A stretch of DNA of 64,000 nucleotides, from positions 310,001 to 374,000 of the forward strand of contig WACJ01000124.1 in assembly GCA_008973525.1 (NCBI GenBank), written 5' to 3'. The DNA comes from Stenopsyche tienmushanensis. Lineage: Eukaryota; Arthropoda; Insecta; Trichoptera; Stenopsychidae. The notes below the pieces were generated by a model. It was not told where the DNA came from. It was given only the letters and a program-made list of their open reading frames with translations, and searched no databases. The position numbers and the translations under genes were made by a program. This document shows positions 12,401 through 25,065 of this stretch, piece by piece; within the stretch, counting starts at the first letter, position 1; each line of letters begins with the position of its first letter.

Positions 12401-15400
12401 CCCTGAAGCAAAAAAAAAAACGAAAATTACGCTAAAATTATACGCGCCATACACTCAAATTCGGCCATAACAAAACCTATAGCATCGTCGATTATAGGAG
12501 GAAAAAACCACATCATACATATTTAAGAAGCCTATGAAAATAGCAATACCATAATTGGAACACATCATGATGTCGAGAATATTAAACATACACTTTGCAT
12601 TGAGTGATAACTTGAAAATTGCGCATGGAATAAAAGAGGAAGCAACCACCTTACAATCCACATTAAAATACAAAATTTCCATGGCATCAGAGAATGTCCT
12701 TACAGTGATTAATCGCTTCGACGTTTTAACTCGACTTATTCATTTTCATTCGATTGATTGCTTATAAGACTTTATATTATTGCCTTATCCTTTGAACAAT
12801 TATGTATCTAATTAAGATATCACATTATCAAAGATTTATTGTACACATTCAGCATATAAAGCAACACCTGTACTCTATAATATATGACAATCTTCATTTA
12901 TACATTTTGGATATGTATTTAATATAATTTTATTGAACAAAACAGGCGAAATACAAGTAACATCCGTATAATAAGGGTCTAAATATGAGAACTCGTGTTA
13001 CGGAGCAAATAATCTGAATGGAAAATCGGAATTCAGGTTGCAAAAGTATACAAACTGCAATATTTTCATACCGTATTTAATTCAAACGTATTTATTGACA
13101 CAATGATGATTGAATATATTAAACTTTAATAGTACATAAAGGTTTCTGCTAAATCACTATTAATCATCATTAAAGTGCCTCTTGTTGAACAAATATTTTC
13201 ATTTTTAAAGCTTAGGAGAAGATAAAAATGCTATACCCTATTTTTTGCAAACATTGGTTATTCTGGATTATTTGGTTTAACTATATTTCTTGAACATATA
13301 AGTGGTCAAAATCTTGATGAATTAAGTTTGCGTTTATTTTCATAATGTGCCAAGGATATATTATTAATCCTTGAAATAGTTTCTGGATCATGATTTGTAA
13401 TATCACGTTTCAGCAAATCTATAGCTAAATACAATTGTATTATCTAACACATTTTTCACTTGGGTTGTTTCTTCGCATCTTCTCAAAAGAAAAATCCTAC
13501 AAAGTTATTGAGTGGAGTGCTAAGATAACTATAAAAATAATTTTGTTGTTTTTTTTTTCTGTAACTTGCAAATAAAGCTGTGATTTTTTTTATTATAAAT
13601 CAATATGAAAATATTACAATACATTGAATTTACTAATCAAAAGTGAATATCAATAGTAAAAATCGATTCATTCTCAGAAATTATGCAAAAGTAAGATTGC
13701 CTACCATGGAAAATTTTAAGAAAACCTATCAACCCTTCATTTGAACACATTTAAAATTCGATGAATTGAATATTAATACTCGGATTTGATATTTATAACA
13801 TATTCATGAATCAACAAGATCGTTTCGATCAATTTTTGGCTTGGGTGTCCTTATAGGATTATTAAAATCTAGAACTAATAATAAATAGCGGTGCAATTCA
13901 ATCGCTTGCAAAATATAAAATGCTGTACGTGTAAAATGACTTAACGGATTCTTCTTTGAAACGATCGACCAGCACCCTAGATGGTGAACTGCTTCCGGTC
14001 ATCGTCCATCCGGTCTCCATCATGATGACCAGCCCAGCGTCATATAATCGTCTTTTTGCATATTAATTAGTGAATATTAATCGATATAGATAGATATCGA
14101 TCCGCGAATTGGCACGTAGACGCCTAACACCAAACGGAAACTAAATCTGCTTACAATCGATTGATAACATCTTCATATTGTCTCATTTGCACAATGCAAC
14201 TTTCTTCGTCGACCATATCGGAACTAGGCGCAAACAAATGCTCATGATGGAAAGGACATTATTTTTTTTTGCAGAAAATGCTCTCAATCGCTTCAATATT
14301 TCATCACACGTGAATAATTCAAGAGGATAATCGAAAATGCCTTTTTCTCTTTCGTTTCATAAATTTTCAGTAGTAGGAAATAATTTATAGAGTCAATATT
14401 AGCATTAGTATCTGTCCGACCTACTTCGCTTCCAGAGTGCTCTCATATAAAATTCTGGAACACGATTTGATAGACAGTTGTTAAAAATTTACTATGCAGT
14501 AAAATTTCACCTCTTTCTAACATCTTCCCACTTTGCCTGGTATAAAGTATATTTAACATGCTCGAACTTATGAATTAAAAAGTGTTGTGGACGCAAAACT
14601 ATGTAAATTACTAGCAATATTTATACAATCAAATTTAATTTTTATCTATCCAAGGGTTGACTGATTTTATTGTTTGTTGGATGCTTTCTTTAATTTGAAA
14701 ATCCTCTCAATCGATGGAAGAAATACGAGATAATATCAAACCTAGTATTTTTCAAGTAATTATGGATGCATAAAAATGATTTATGGCTTTGAAAGGAATT
14801 AACATGATAATTTCATCCGGCAAAGAAATAAGACCATCAATATTTAATTTTATTACCTGAAAAAAATTAATCAGAATTAGTTCGATGTGTTATTGTAATT
14901 GAGCCAACTGAAGATAGGATACAATAGTAAAAATTCTATGCAAGAGGAAGACTTTAATCATATGAAAGTTAAGGGTACGTAAAACATCAGGTAAAACCCA
15001 AATTTCAGAAGTTGATAACATTAAAGGAATCGATTAATTTGTCAAGGATTTTCCCCTAAAAATCATAAGGAAGAGATAGGATATGATTTCACATTCGCAG
15101 CATTATTCTTTAAGGGGTTGTTAATCCCATGTAGAATTTGAAATTTCGAAGCATTTACATATTTTCTATTTAATAATTCAAGATATCGATAATTTCGATA
15201 TAAAACTCTAGAAAAATCGCACTTTAATCGTTTTTTTTATAACTCTTGGTGATTAAACAAAGGGTTTTTTTTTATTTTCTTTGATTACAATTTCTATTAC
15301 AAAGCAATACATGATGTAGCTTTACCGAAAATTTTCCTTTATATAAATCCTTCATTTATTCAATCACTTACTAACAGGAAATATTTAGATTGTGGATTTC

Positions 15401-15661
15401 ATACAAAGCTATCATGAGTTATTCTGATCACCGCGATGATACTTTTTTCTTATGGGTTTCCAAAAACCAAGTTTCCACAAAAAACCAGTTGAATTTCAGT
15501 TTTTTTTTAAATGAATACATTAAACAGACTCAATATATGCTACTGAACAAATGTCTTATAATGATAATATTTTGTTTAGTGACATAATTGAAGAAAGCTT
15601 TATATAACGTTTTTGACTATCATTGCATCAATAAGCATACTTTTCTAGGAAATGACAAATA
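9446..15661. other. A+T-rich noncoding stretch with minor islands
   Basis: No supported gene. Small islands of mixed composition occur at about 11,640-11,880, 12,000-12,300 and 13,930-14,130. The 111-codon plus frame at 11,666-12,001 begins in the first of these but runs into low-complexity A+T-rich codons and has no recognisable domain, and a 72-codon frame overlaps it on the other strand. I see no exon, repeat boundary or RNA gene that I can defend. Confidence 0.45.
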
Positions 15662-16528
15662 CACTTGGGTCTGTTTTTGCGCGATAGATTCATTCCACGG
15701 GGAATTACATACGATAAAATCACTTGAAAAAAATACTTGAACTACATAGAAAACTGAGGGATAAGTTCCATTATTTTTAAAAATCGCATAACTTCAAATC
15801 AATGTGATATAATGTACCAAAAATCGCACTAAAAAAAACTTTGCGACGATTTAACCATTTTTTTTTACGCAGTTTGTGTTATGCAGATACGCAATTCTTA
15901 ACAATTTTGCAATTTGAAAGCTCGTTCAGAATTTGAGTCATTTACAATAAATAGATTTTCTAATTTATTACAAAGTTGACTAGTTTCTTGTATAATCTTT
16001 ACAGTAAGGGGGGTAGAAGTTTCGTCCACTTCTATATCGTCTTCTGACTTTTGGCTGCCATGTAAAATCAAACCAATAATATCATCGTCACTCACATTCG
16101 TGTCAAATTGCTTTCCAACAAGAATTTAAAATGTGTGGAATTATCTGAGATACTGCACATGAAACATTTTTTATACAGTCCAAAATTGAAAACTTTTTCC
16201 AAACTTCAAGGAATGATGATAAATGACTCATTCTCTAGTATATCCATTATATTTTGATAAGCGTTCTTAATATAATACTTTTTAAAAGTGGAAATTATGC
16301 CTTGATTGGGTGGGAAAAAAAGCTACTTTCACATTTGGATGTTCTAAATATGGATAACTTTAACGGTTGTAGCTTGCACTGGTATTAATTTTAGATTCTT
16401 TTTATGCGCATTTGCATAAAAAAAGTTTTATCATCTATGGAAAAATGAAGGATAATTTCCATTATTTTTGAAAACCGCATAACTTCAAAATCGCATAAAA
16501 AAGATCCGCATAAAAACAAATCCAAGTG
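15662..16528. mobile_element. Tigger-style nonautonomous DNA transposon (MITE-like), 867 bp
   Basis: The ends are inverted repeats: CACTTGGGTCTGTTTTTGCG on the left; on the right the complement reads CACTTGGATTTGTTTTTATG. A TA dinucleotide precedes the left end; the right TA is lost. Behind the ends are repeated GCGG/CGCAT words (ATCGCATAACTTCAAA appears near 15,785 and 16,483), a layout typical of pogo/Tigger elements whose subterminal DNA alternates GCG and CGC words. No transposase frame is recognisable inside. A 65-codon minus frame at 15,898-16,095 is unidentified. Another member of the family sits at 29.5-30.3 kb. Confidence 0.6.
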
Positions 16529-18790
16529 TTTTACACTTTTTATGTTATTGAAGCCTAACTTATTTCTTTGCGCTGTATAACACTAATGTATGACCTAACA
16601 ACTGTGTTATAAGACACAACTAAGGTAAAAATGGAAAACTAAGCTCCAAAAATAAATACATTTTTTTAAATTATTTTATATGTGAATTAGTAGACACTCA
16701 TTGTTTTTGTTAAGAGGAGATTATGCAGTTTTTATAAAACTGCATCCAGTGGATTACCTGAAAATATGTAATTTTCAATACTAATTAATATCATAGTGCT
16801 ACAACAATTTCGTTTACGGATATCATGAAATTGAATCGCAAATGAAAAAAATATGTACAATTTTAGTAGGAGTGTTTATTTAAATACGCAGCTAGCAGCT
16901 TAAGTGCTTTCCAAAGTAGAGGGTGGAATAATCATATTAATTTCCAACAAAAAATGTTATATTGTAGGTGAAAATCGTCTCAAAAAAAATCACAAGGTTT
17001 ATGATTCGAATATATTTTTCCAAGCAAACCTCTCCGTTTTTTTCTGTTTACTCCATTTCGAACGTCACCGAAGAACGTGAAATTTCCCTCGAAGTTTATT
17101 CTCTGCGAAAAATTATGTTGACACACGCGTCAAAGAAATTTTGTCATTCGATTTCTCGAAATTCGATGGCAAATATAATTTTCGTTCAGAAGAGACCCTC
17201 AACGACCCATTAAAACAACATCAATTTAACTTCCACCGATTTCCATAAATCACGCACTGTCAATTGCTCTTTACATTTTAGAGGACTAACAAAGTCGCAT
17301 TAGGTCAATGCGGCATGTACGGCTTCTGGAACATTACCGCTTTATAAAATATTACCCTCTGATATGAATCCTTTTCGGGGGACCTCAGCAAAAACCAAAT
17401 AAATTACAGCCTAAAAAGGCGACTTTTTTCAATCGTTATTAAAAGGGTTTTGTGTTTAGGTATAAAAAGAGGAAATGAAATTCAATTGTGTCGTTTAACC
17501 CGGCAACGATACAAAAAATAGGACCTGGCCGCACTGTCATTCACCCGCCATATTGATATATGAGACGCCATCTAAGCCGGCCACATGACGAGAACTTGTG
17601 CTATGTATTATGGAGCTTTTTATTTTTAATATTAACGTCTTAATAATTCTCCGGCTTGTGCAATCAGCGTTTGAAAAACGACATAGGAGCAATTCAAGGA
17701 TTTAATCGGATTTTTTTACGTTTATAGAAGCCTCACGTCAAGCGAGGTGACGCACCGCCATATTGTCACGATCATTAAAAATAATAATTGCAAATGGCTG
17801 CCCTTGTTTGGCACAATAACCAAGAGCGCTTCTGAAATAACAAGCAGTCTAGTGAACATGCCATTAATTTAAATTATTGGACTTGATTTCTTTCGTCGCT
17901 CGTGCATCGAAATGCGAGCGAACGTATCAGTTTTAAGTTTTTCAATCTGTTCATTTAAAGAGCCATTAGAAGAAGATACTTGAGCACAAAATACCACCAG
18001 ATCATAAAGGCTCCGTCATTAAACACAACCTGGAAGAAACAGGCTTTCTCATCTAAAAGACATGAAATATATTAATTCTAAAATTTTATAAATGTCAAAA
18101 AATCATATGACATAGGATCAAAAATGGATAAAGACAATCATGGCATTATTTCAGTAGCTAATATGGAATTAAAATTTTGAAAAACATTCAGATAATAACT
18201 AATAAGATTGACCACAAATAACATAGCAGGAGAGATTTGAAAAGACTTAGATCCTTTTGTATCTCACATTAAAGAAATTAAAAAAAAAACATGATGATCC
18301 TTTCATTCTTTTTAACGATAGAAATAGAACACATTTACAATCCTTTCAGGCATTTACATATGTTACATCCTTTTATAAACCATACAATTTTGCAGTTTTA
18401 TCAAAGCTAATAAGCATTAATATCATGCCTCCATTTTTATAATCCTATCAACACAATAAAAAATATCAAATTCTGTAAAAATATAGAGATTTAATACTGT
18501 TTACAGAGACAATGTTTACATGGCACAATTCTTTTTTCAATGGCTAATATTTAAATTATGAGGAAACAAAAATAATGAATAATTTAACAAGGATATCTTC
18601 CAAATCAATATTCGTCCCAATATTCATGACTGAATTTAATTATTAACTGAAGAATAACATTAACATAATTTTTTCTTAAAATTATAATGTAAATCTTGAA
18701 CGTGATTAGATACTCGAGTAGTAAAAATTTAGTTAATTGTGCCATTTTTTCTGTTAATGTTATCGAATCACAGTGTCTAGATAAACTCAA
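16529..18790. other. noncoding stretch
   Basis: No supported gene. The segment 17,000-17,830 is less A+T-biased than its flanks and contains blocks of ordinary complexity (for example around 17,290 and 17,720-17,770), so it may hold conserved noncoding DNA. The 81-codon frame at 16,968-17,213 has no recognisable features. Confidence 0.4.
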
Positions 18791-19400
18791 CCCTTTGCAT
18801 TCCGTTGTCCCCTCTTGGGGGACATCATAATTCTAGCATATCACTCGGATGTCCCCTCTTGTGGGACATTAGAGTTTATTAGTGATTATGGAGAATCAAC
18901 TTATTCCAGCACAACTTTTTGAAAAATGCATATTTCCTTAAAATTTTCTGTTGAAATGACACAAGAAATCAAATCAAAATATGGTACAATTACTAAATAT
19001 ATATAGCGGGTTTTACGTCAGAAGAAAATGCAAAAAATATGCATGGAAAGACAAGAGAATATTCACAGGTTTTTTTCGGGGGCTGGAAATGCGTATTATC
19101 AACTCTTATATAATTTACTGTATTTAAGTAGAAAAAAAGACGTCAAACTACTTATTATTGTCAAACGTGAGCAAATCAGCCTGCAATGCATATTGAGGAG
19201 TGCTTCAAAGTTTTTCCTTCTGTACAAAATTATAAGTAATAAAATATTGATTTTTTTTGCAAATATATATTTCTTGATGTCTACAAATTCATATAAGTCC
19301 AATATTATTATAATACCTTATTTGATTTCAAAAATATATAATATGAGGGTTCATAAATGCACGTTTCAATGGCTGGCTAGTTTCAATAGAATGCAAAGGG
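18791..19400. mobile_element. piggyBac-like MITE, copy 1 (610 bp)
   Basis: Perfect 12-bp terminal inverted repeats, CCCTTTGCATTC at 18,791-18,802 and GAATGCAAAGGG at 19,389-19,400, enclose a noncoding body. Next to the left end are two hairpins built on TGTCCCC/GGGGACA (18,807-18,825 and about 18,852-18,869). CCC...GGG ends plus subterminal inverted repeats recall piggyBac elements, which insert at TTAA. The flanks here are TCAA and TTTG, so the target duplication is degraded or the assignment is wrong. A second copy at 49.24-49.61 kb shares both ends but lacks about 280 bp of the middle. The 136-codon frame at 19,028-19,438 inside it is A+T-driven and shows no transposase motif. Confidence 0.6.
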
Positions 19401-22400
19401 TTTGTAAAGAAATTATAAAACAAAATAAATGTATTTAATGGGGGACCGTTTATACACATCTTGAATGAAATAAAATACCAACAAGAAAGCTTTCTCAAAA
19501 ATTCAATTTATTTTTGACTAGTATAACAAAACAAACTAAAAATGCAAAACTGTCTAAACAAGTTATATGAAGTATTATTAAAAAAAGAAAACAAATTCAC
19601 ACATTACCTTAAAGTTATTACAAAAAAATAATATAAAAATCAAGGGAAGGATATTTATATCAGTCGAGGTAATCAATTTAAATACTTTTCTCATGCCAGT
19701 GCCTTTTGGATCAAATTTATTAAACGCATATTAAAAATATGATCACTTGGAAAAAATTTAAATGATACACAATATTTTGCGTAATTTGCATTATTTAAAA
19801 ACTTCAGATATGCATTCGTTTTTATATTGACACGTTTCTAAGCTACTCGTTTAAAGCACTGGAACATTAGACAAATTTATTATGACTTTTATTATAAACG
19901 TATGCTATATATAATGATATAGTGTGATCAAAATGAGTTTATTTTTTAAATACATATATATGAAATCTCACTCGGAAAAATAAATCCACAGGGTCTTTCG
20001 AAACAATTAATCGCTAATATTTTTCAAATCAATAAAAATAAAACACTAAAAAGCAAAACGCATATTGAAATTATTAAAAACCTCACATATTTAATATTTA
20101 AAATAAAAACGGGAAATGTAAAATATGACCCTCGTGGATTTACTGACTTTTTCCCTTTTTAACACACATTCATGATAAAATAATATTTTCTTTAAATTGA
20201 TTATGATCAGTTAACATGACTCAATAAAATATTTTAAGTATAAAGAAAACTTTTCCTAATTTTGATTAAGTCCTTTAATTTTTCTAATCGTAAATCGAAA
20301 GCACCTGACAACGTTCTGGTTGTCATAGACGTAGATAATATCTATTTGCTGTTATTGTACAAAATATATTTTCAAATTTCTAATTATTCATAATAAAATA
20401 CAATATAACAGTACTTTTAGGCGTCAACTCCAAAAATAATTTTTAAGGAATCGTTAATTATTACTAAAATCCTAATATGCTTAAAATTTCAATTTTGAAG
20501 ATTGATAAATGATAAGCACATTTTTTAAAATCTATATCTTTAGTCATTTCATGTTCTAACCTCTGCTGAATCAAGAATATAAAAAATATACTTACGGAAT
20601 AACGAAATAATAAATTAATGAAAATATTTATAAACATCAATAAACAAAGTTTTCAATCCAAAATAATAAATTCATAACATTTTTGGTTTTAAACCCTAAG
20701 TGATTATTCATGAAATGCATTTACAATAATGATATTAGTTAAAATTACATGACTGAATACTTATCTATATAAAGAATTGTTGGAAGAATGTCATTTATCT
20801 GAATAACTTATATGTTGTAATACGCAATACAAAGGTATTTGAGTAATAATATTAGTTATATTTGGCATTCATTTAAGTTATTTTTTCACATTATCCATTA
20901 AATAAAGTGGACATTCACTCAAAAATTTACAATTTAAAACATTTTCTGTAAGAGATCAAAATTAACATTTAGTTCATTGATACAAAATAAGTTAAAACAT
21001 TTGTTCTCGTATATCAATATCCACATCAGTTTCTTTATGTACACAAAATACGACTTTACTATCAAATGAGTGGGCATACCATCAGGATTAATCATACAAT
21101 ATTTAAATGTTGATAATCATTTCTACTAGGTGCAGTTCAATTCAGCAAAAAAAAAAAAAATTAAACATAGGTAATGCCAAAAAATGCATGCCTTATAACA
21201 TGAACACTGATGATTTAAATAATTGTATCATAAAAGATTTAGCATAGATGAGTTTTAGATCCTGTTTATAACAAAGTAGATAAACTGAACTCGTGTATAC
21301 AAACAGTATTTTATAATTTTGATTATCAATTTACAATGTCAAAGTTATATCACTCAGTGCAGTGATCATATTTTTCTGCACCTCAACTTAACTATTTTTT
21401 TAATACAAGTATTAAAAAACTGTCAATTATTAGGCAGACAAAGCTAAACTTTACTACAGATTATATTAAAGACTAATTTATCAATTTATATAATTTAGTT
21501 TTCTTTGTATGTAAAAAAAAAAGAAAACTGCATAAACTATTATCAGTTCTGTGTAACCTTTTGAAAGAAGCAATTAAGACATTAATTTATAGTATGAATA
21601 CATAGATTTAATTTCCTTCTTAAAGATAATTCAATATTAAAAAAAAGCAATTATATTTGCTTGAAGAATTTTTTGAGGATAACAAGAGTCTCAGTTATTA
21701 TATTTTTTTTGAATTCTGCATTCAAAGTATTCACCCTGTTCATAGTTCTCACGCTACTCACATATTTTATTATAAAAAAATAAATAAAAGGAAACTAAAC
21801 TAAATATCCCTTACGCAAAAAAATTATAGTACATTATAAAATCATCTGATACTTAAAAGAACTGCTGTAGAAATAATATATAATAAATAAATATTTATTT
21901 TACAATAAAGAACTGATATTATAAAAATCAGTTCTGTAGTGAAAATAATCCAAATATGTATACAAATAGGGTAAAAAAAATACTATTGGCAAGTCAAGTT
22001 ATCAATAAGACAAAACCGCACCATAAAAAAATGTATTATAATTCATAAAAAAGCCATAAATATTAAGGAAATATATTAAATAAATGTATTTAATAAATAG
22101 GGGGCAGTTTGAAATAAACTTAGTAATAATTGTAGCTTAAAAAATAATTTTACGGAGAATTATAATGAAAATGTTTGCAAATACTATTTAAAATAAAGAG
22201 GTTTTAACTCTAGATTATTAAAATAAAAAATAGAGAATATTCAGCATACCATATAAATGAAGTTTAAAATTTCCAAAATATCTCTTACAAATGAGTATTT
22301 AAAATAATTGTCAAAAATCAAAGTCTTATTCTTCCTAAGAGTCTTCAAAGAACCCCGATCTATTACATTTGAATCAACATTTTCATTAACACAATCCGCA

Positions 22401-22846
22401 TTGTGTACAACTAAGTTTTGTTTGTATGAACACCATATCAACGGCTGCGTATCATTCTGTATGACTTATGCGTAAGCATTAAACAGAAATGTAGAAAAAA
22501 TATAAAGATTGAGTTAAAAATTTATACATAAATCAATTAAATTTTATATTGCTTAAGTTTTTGTGTCATACACTTCTATCTTCATTGCTGCGTGTTCATG
22601 AAACACTATATACGTGAAGACTATCAATGCCAAATCAAACTTTGAATGTCGGATCGAATGGCATCAGTTTGATTTAAAACCGCGAGATCTATCATAGTAT
22701 ATTGCTAAACATACTAATATTCTTATAAGATAGAAAAAATAGTCATAAAAACCATAGTAAGGCCCTGAACATTAAACATCAAATTTGAATGATGTTTATG
22801 TATATAATCAGGAAGGGACAATTAGAACATTTGAGAGATCTATTTG
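19401..22846 (-). other. probable long 3' UTR / downstream A+T-rich DNA of the minus-strand gene
   Basis: Immediately downstream of the stop codon at 22,847, about 3.4 kb is exceptionally A+T-rich and almost free of open frames on both strands. It contains many TTTATT words, which read AATAAA on the minus strand (for example near 21,768 and 21,895), so a polyadenylation site is plausible at several points but none can be chosen. I infer that all or part is the 3' UTR of the gene at 22.8-23.4 kb. No transposon was recognised in it. Confidence 0.4.
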
Positions 22847-22998
22847 TCACTTCCTCGAAGGCCGGGAAAGGTCTTGAAGCCCGTTTGTTTGAGGGGTCGA
22901 CGGTAGAGCGGCTACGGTTGTCGTTTGCTGCGATGCTGCGGCGGCGGCCATCGCCATCGATAACGGTATCGTGATGAACTGTGGTTGGGCAGTACCAC
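22847..22998 (-). CDS. terminal coding exon of unidentified Ala/Gln-rich probable nuclear protein
   Basis: The exon opens after a good 3' splice site (TATACTTTCCAG) and runs 152 nt to a TGA at 22,849-22,847. Its first two bases complete a Gly codon begun in the exon at 23,099-23,208. It encodes 49 further residues: PQFITIPLSMAMAAAAA, a Gln/Thr stretch, then LPSTPQTNGLQDLSRPSRK at the C-terminus. Composition (Ala run, Gln/Thr/Pro, hydrophobic LSMAM patch) is typical of transactivation or repression tails of transcription factors, but no DNA-binding domain is visible in the recovered 126 residues. The exon is clearly more G+C-rich than its surroundings. I do not recognise the family. Exon structure is well supported; function is not. 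Confidence 0.85.
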
Positions 22999-23098
22999 CT
23001 GGAAAGTATAATAATTCTATTTAGTTAAAATAGATAAATTATTAATTTAAATATGTAAAATAAATTCGTCAAACGTTGTAATGTAATAAAATTTAAAC

Positions 23099-23208
23099 CT
23101 TGATCCTGAGCCTGAGCGGCTGCTGCTAAGCTAAGAATCATACCGGGAGGATAAAGAACTCCACCGGGCGTTGTGAATAGTGTGTTTGCGTTATCTGCGC
23201 TGTTTTCT
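23099..23208 (-). CDS. penultimate coding exon of the same gene
   Basis: The exon is bounded by TTATTTACAG on the acceptor side and AAG|GTTTAAA on the donor side, and is 110 nt long. Its first base completes an Arg codon (AG|A) from the upstream exon, and its last G starts the Gly codon completed downstream. It encodes ENSADNANTLFTTPGG, then VLYPPGMILSLAAAAQAQDQ, a Pro-Gly turn followed by an Ala/Gln helix-like segment. The frame is open through the whole exon, and the phases agree with both neighbours, which is unlikely by chance for three adjacent segments. The intron to the next exon is 100 nt (22,999-23,098). Confidence 0.87.
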
Positions 23209-23311
23209 CTGTAAATAAATATTAAAATCATTAATCAATTGTTATATTTAAATTATATATTAACAATGGGAATAATGTATTTTTATCAAATTTATAGTAA
23301 ATATATTATAC

Positions 23312-23430
23312 CTAGGTGCATTCGACATTTCTGGACTTGGACTTCTCTGCCGTTGACCTGGTGATTCGGGTTCGCTTCCAGATTCTTCGCCACTGTCTTC
23401 TACCCCTGAGCTCATAGGCGATCGCTCACA
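23312..23430 (-). CDS. antepenultimate coding exon of the same gene (Ser/Glu/Pro-rich)
   Basis: After the acceptor TTTCTTTTACAG the exon starts in phase 0 and runs 119 nt to CCTAG|GTATAA. It encodes CERSPMSSGVEDSGEESG, then SEPESPGQRQRSPSPEMSNA and a Pro: an acidic Ser/Glu stretch followed by an RS/SP-rich basic patch. This looks like a phosphorylatable linker in a nuclear regulator. The intron to the next exon is 103 nt (23,209-23,311). The preceding exon must end at a codon boundary on the minus strand at a higher coordinate. I searched the islands up to 64 kb for a domain-bearing exon and found none I could defend, so the 5' part is either outside the window or made of exons too short to recognise. 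Confidence 0.87.
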
Positions 23431-25065
23431 CTGTAAAAGAAAATATATATTAATACAAGTGTTGCTAATGAATAATGTATGAATTTACTGGGAAATTGAA
23501 TTTTGGACACCCCTGGCGGTAGCTAGCATGCCATTACAATTATTCATGCAGTTTTTGAATATATACATTCGATTTATATTCATGACACATTCGATTATGA
23601 ATACATATGATTCGTATTATGGCTGCCAATTATCCATCGAATAAGGAACAAATTCAAGAAAAATATTTTCGTAGGAAAATAAATGTTTTCTGTTCGTTTA
23701 ACGATGGACAGACATCGAAGGGTTACAGAAGCCAAAGGAAAGACAAGCAACAAATAGTAATGAACATAACATAAAATAGCAATCGCGTTAGTTGGTTTAT
23801 GCCCCGAACAAAGCCTTTGTGTTGTCTCTCTGAAATGTATATGGTGTGTGTGCACACTATTGCGCATTGTGCCAGGGCTTAACTTGTTTTTGATGTTAAA
23901 AGACTGCAAAAATAGGCTAATATATCGAAGATTCTGGGGTTAATTAACATTTTTCAATGGCTTGCATTGATTTAAAACCAAAATTAATGGAAAATCTCAT
24001 TAATTTTGGATTTTTACAAAGGATTTAGGCATATTATTTATACTCGTTTTTGATGCGTTTCTATAAATTCAATAAACATTAGATAGAAATTCTTATAAAA
24101 ATGCCTCGAATGAAAGTAAAGTTGATTAAAAATATGTGTTTTCATACGTTTACGCAAACAAGTACGATGTACAGATAATTGCTCATATATAAATATATCC
24201 AGGAATCGTAAACATTGACGAATTTCAGTTAGGGATTTTTTTGTGCATTTAGATCTATATATGATTAATGGATCAATTTAAAATTATGAATATAAGATGT
24301 GTCTAGAGAAAAAACTTCCAAACATATTAAATTTTTATAAATTCTTTAAATTAAACATGATTTTTTGCATTTATATGAAGTTTGATTGTTCTTAAAATTC
24401 TTAGGATTTCAGGGATTTTTAACGGTATTTTCATTGCATTTTTCTATTGAAGGATCAGATTGGCAAATTAAATATAAAAGCTCGCGAATCGCTGATGCAA
24501 GTTCTCTTCCGAGGAGCCTAGCGGTCTGGCGGCGCTGGTTGGTCTACCATAAGAGGACAATCCGCAGGTTCTAGTTCCATCTGGCAAGGTACCGACGACA
24601 AGAAGGCTAACCCAGCCGCCCACCTGTCTATAATTGTTCAATCGATACGATGATGAAAACTTGGAAAATCTCCACATATAAATGCATACGTAAAATGGCA
24701 AGGGCATCGATGAAAATCGATAGAAATAATGCCAACTGAAATTATCAATCGTAGTTTACGAATCCGAAATATGCTAATACAATAAAGATACAATGACATA
24801 AGAAATACATTCAAAAATGTTAAATAACAATATATATAAATAAACATACATTTATAAAAAACAACAAAGATATGAATGATCAATGATATACAATGGATTG
24901 GATGATGTATTATAATTTGCTAATTTGCACGTGGTGAATTGTATCGACTTTTGTTCACGTACAGTGATAGATTGTATATTACGAAATTTAATAATTGTTT
25001 AATATCAGAAGATGGAACCTCAGAGCGAAAAGTTATGAAAAAATCAGGAAATTCAGAACTTGAAG
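23431..25065. other. putative intron or upstream DNA of the minus-strand gene
   Basis: No exon was recognised. A G+C-richer island at about 24,480-24,630 is open on the minus strand (79 codons from 24,707) but encodes nothing recognisable. The rest is A+T-rich. Because the exon at 23,312-23,430 starts in mid-protein, this DNA should be intron if the next exon lies further up. Confidence 0.5.

Noticed and set aside
13150..13500. Possible hAT/SCAND3-like peptide (…VEQIFSFLKLRRR…) on the plus strand
   Set aside because: Only a dozen residues look suggestive and nothing in the following frames continues a transposase.
19028..19438. 136-codon frame as a piggyBac transposase
   Set aside because: It lies inside a MITE-like element but has no catalytic Asp context or Cys-rich C-terminus. 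Lys/Ile/Asn-rich composition is expected of chance in this A+T content, and most of its first half is absent from the second copy.
23312..23430. Naming the 22.8-23.4 kb gene (ARID, T-box, POU and CtBP-type families considered)
   Set aside because: The recovered C-terminus has no DNA-binding domain, and the low-complexity similarity to any of these is not diagnostic.
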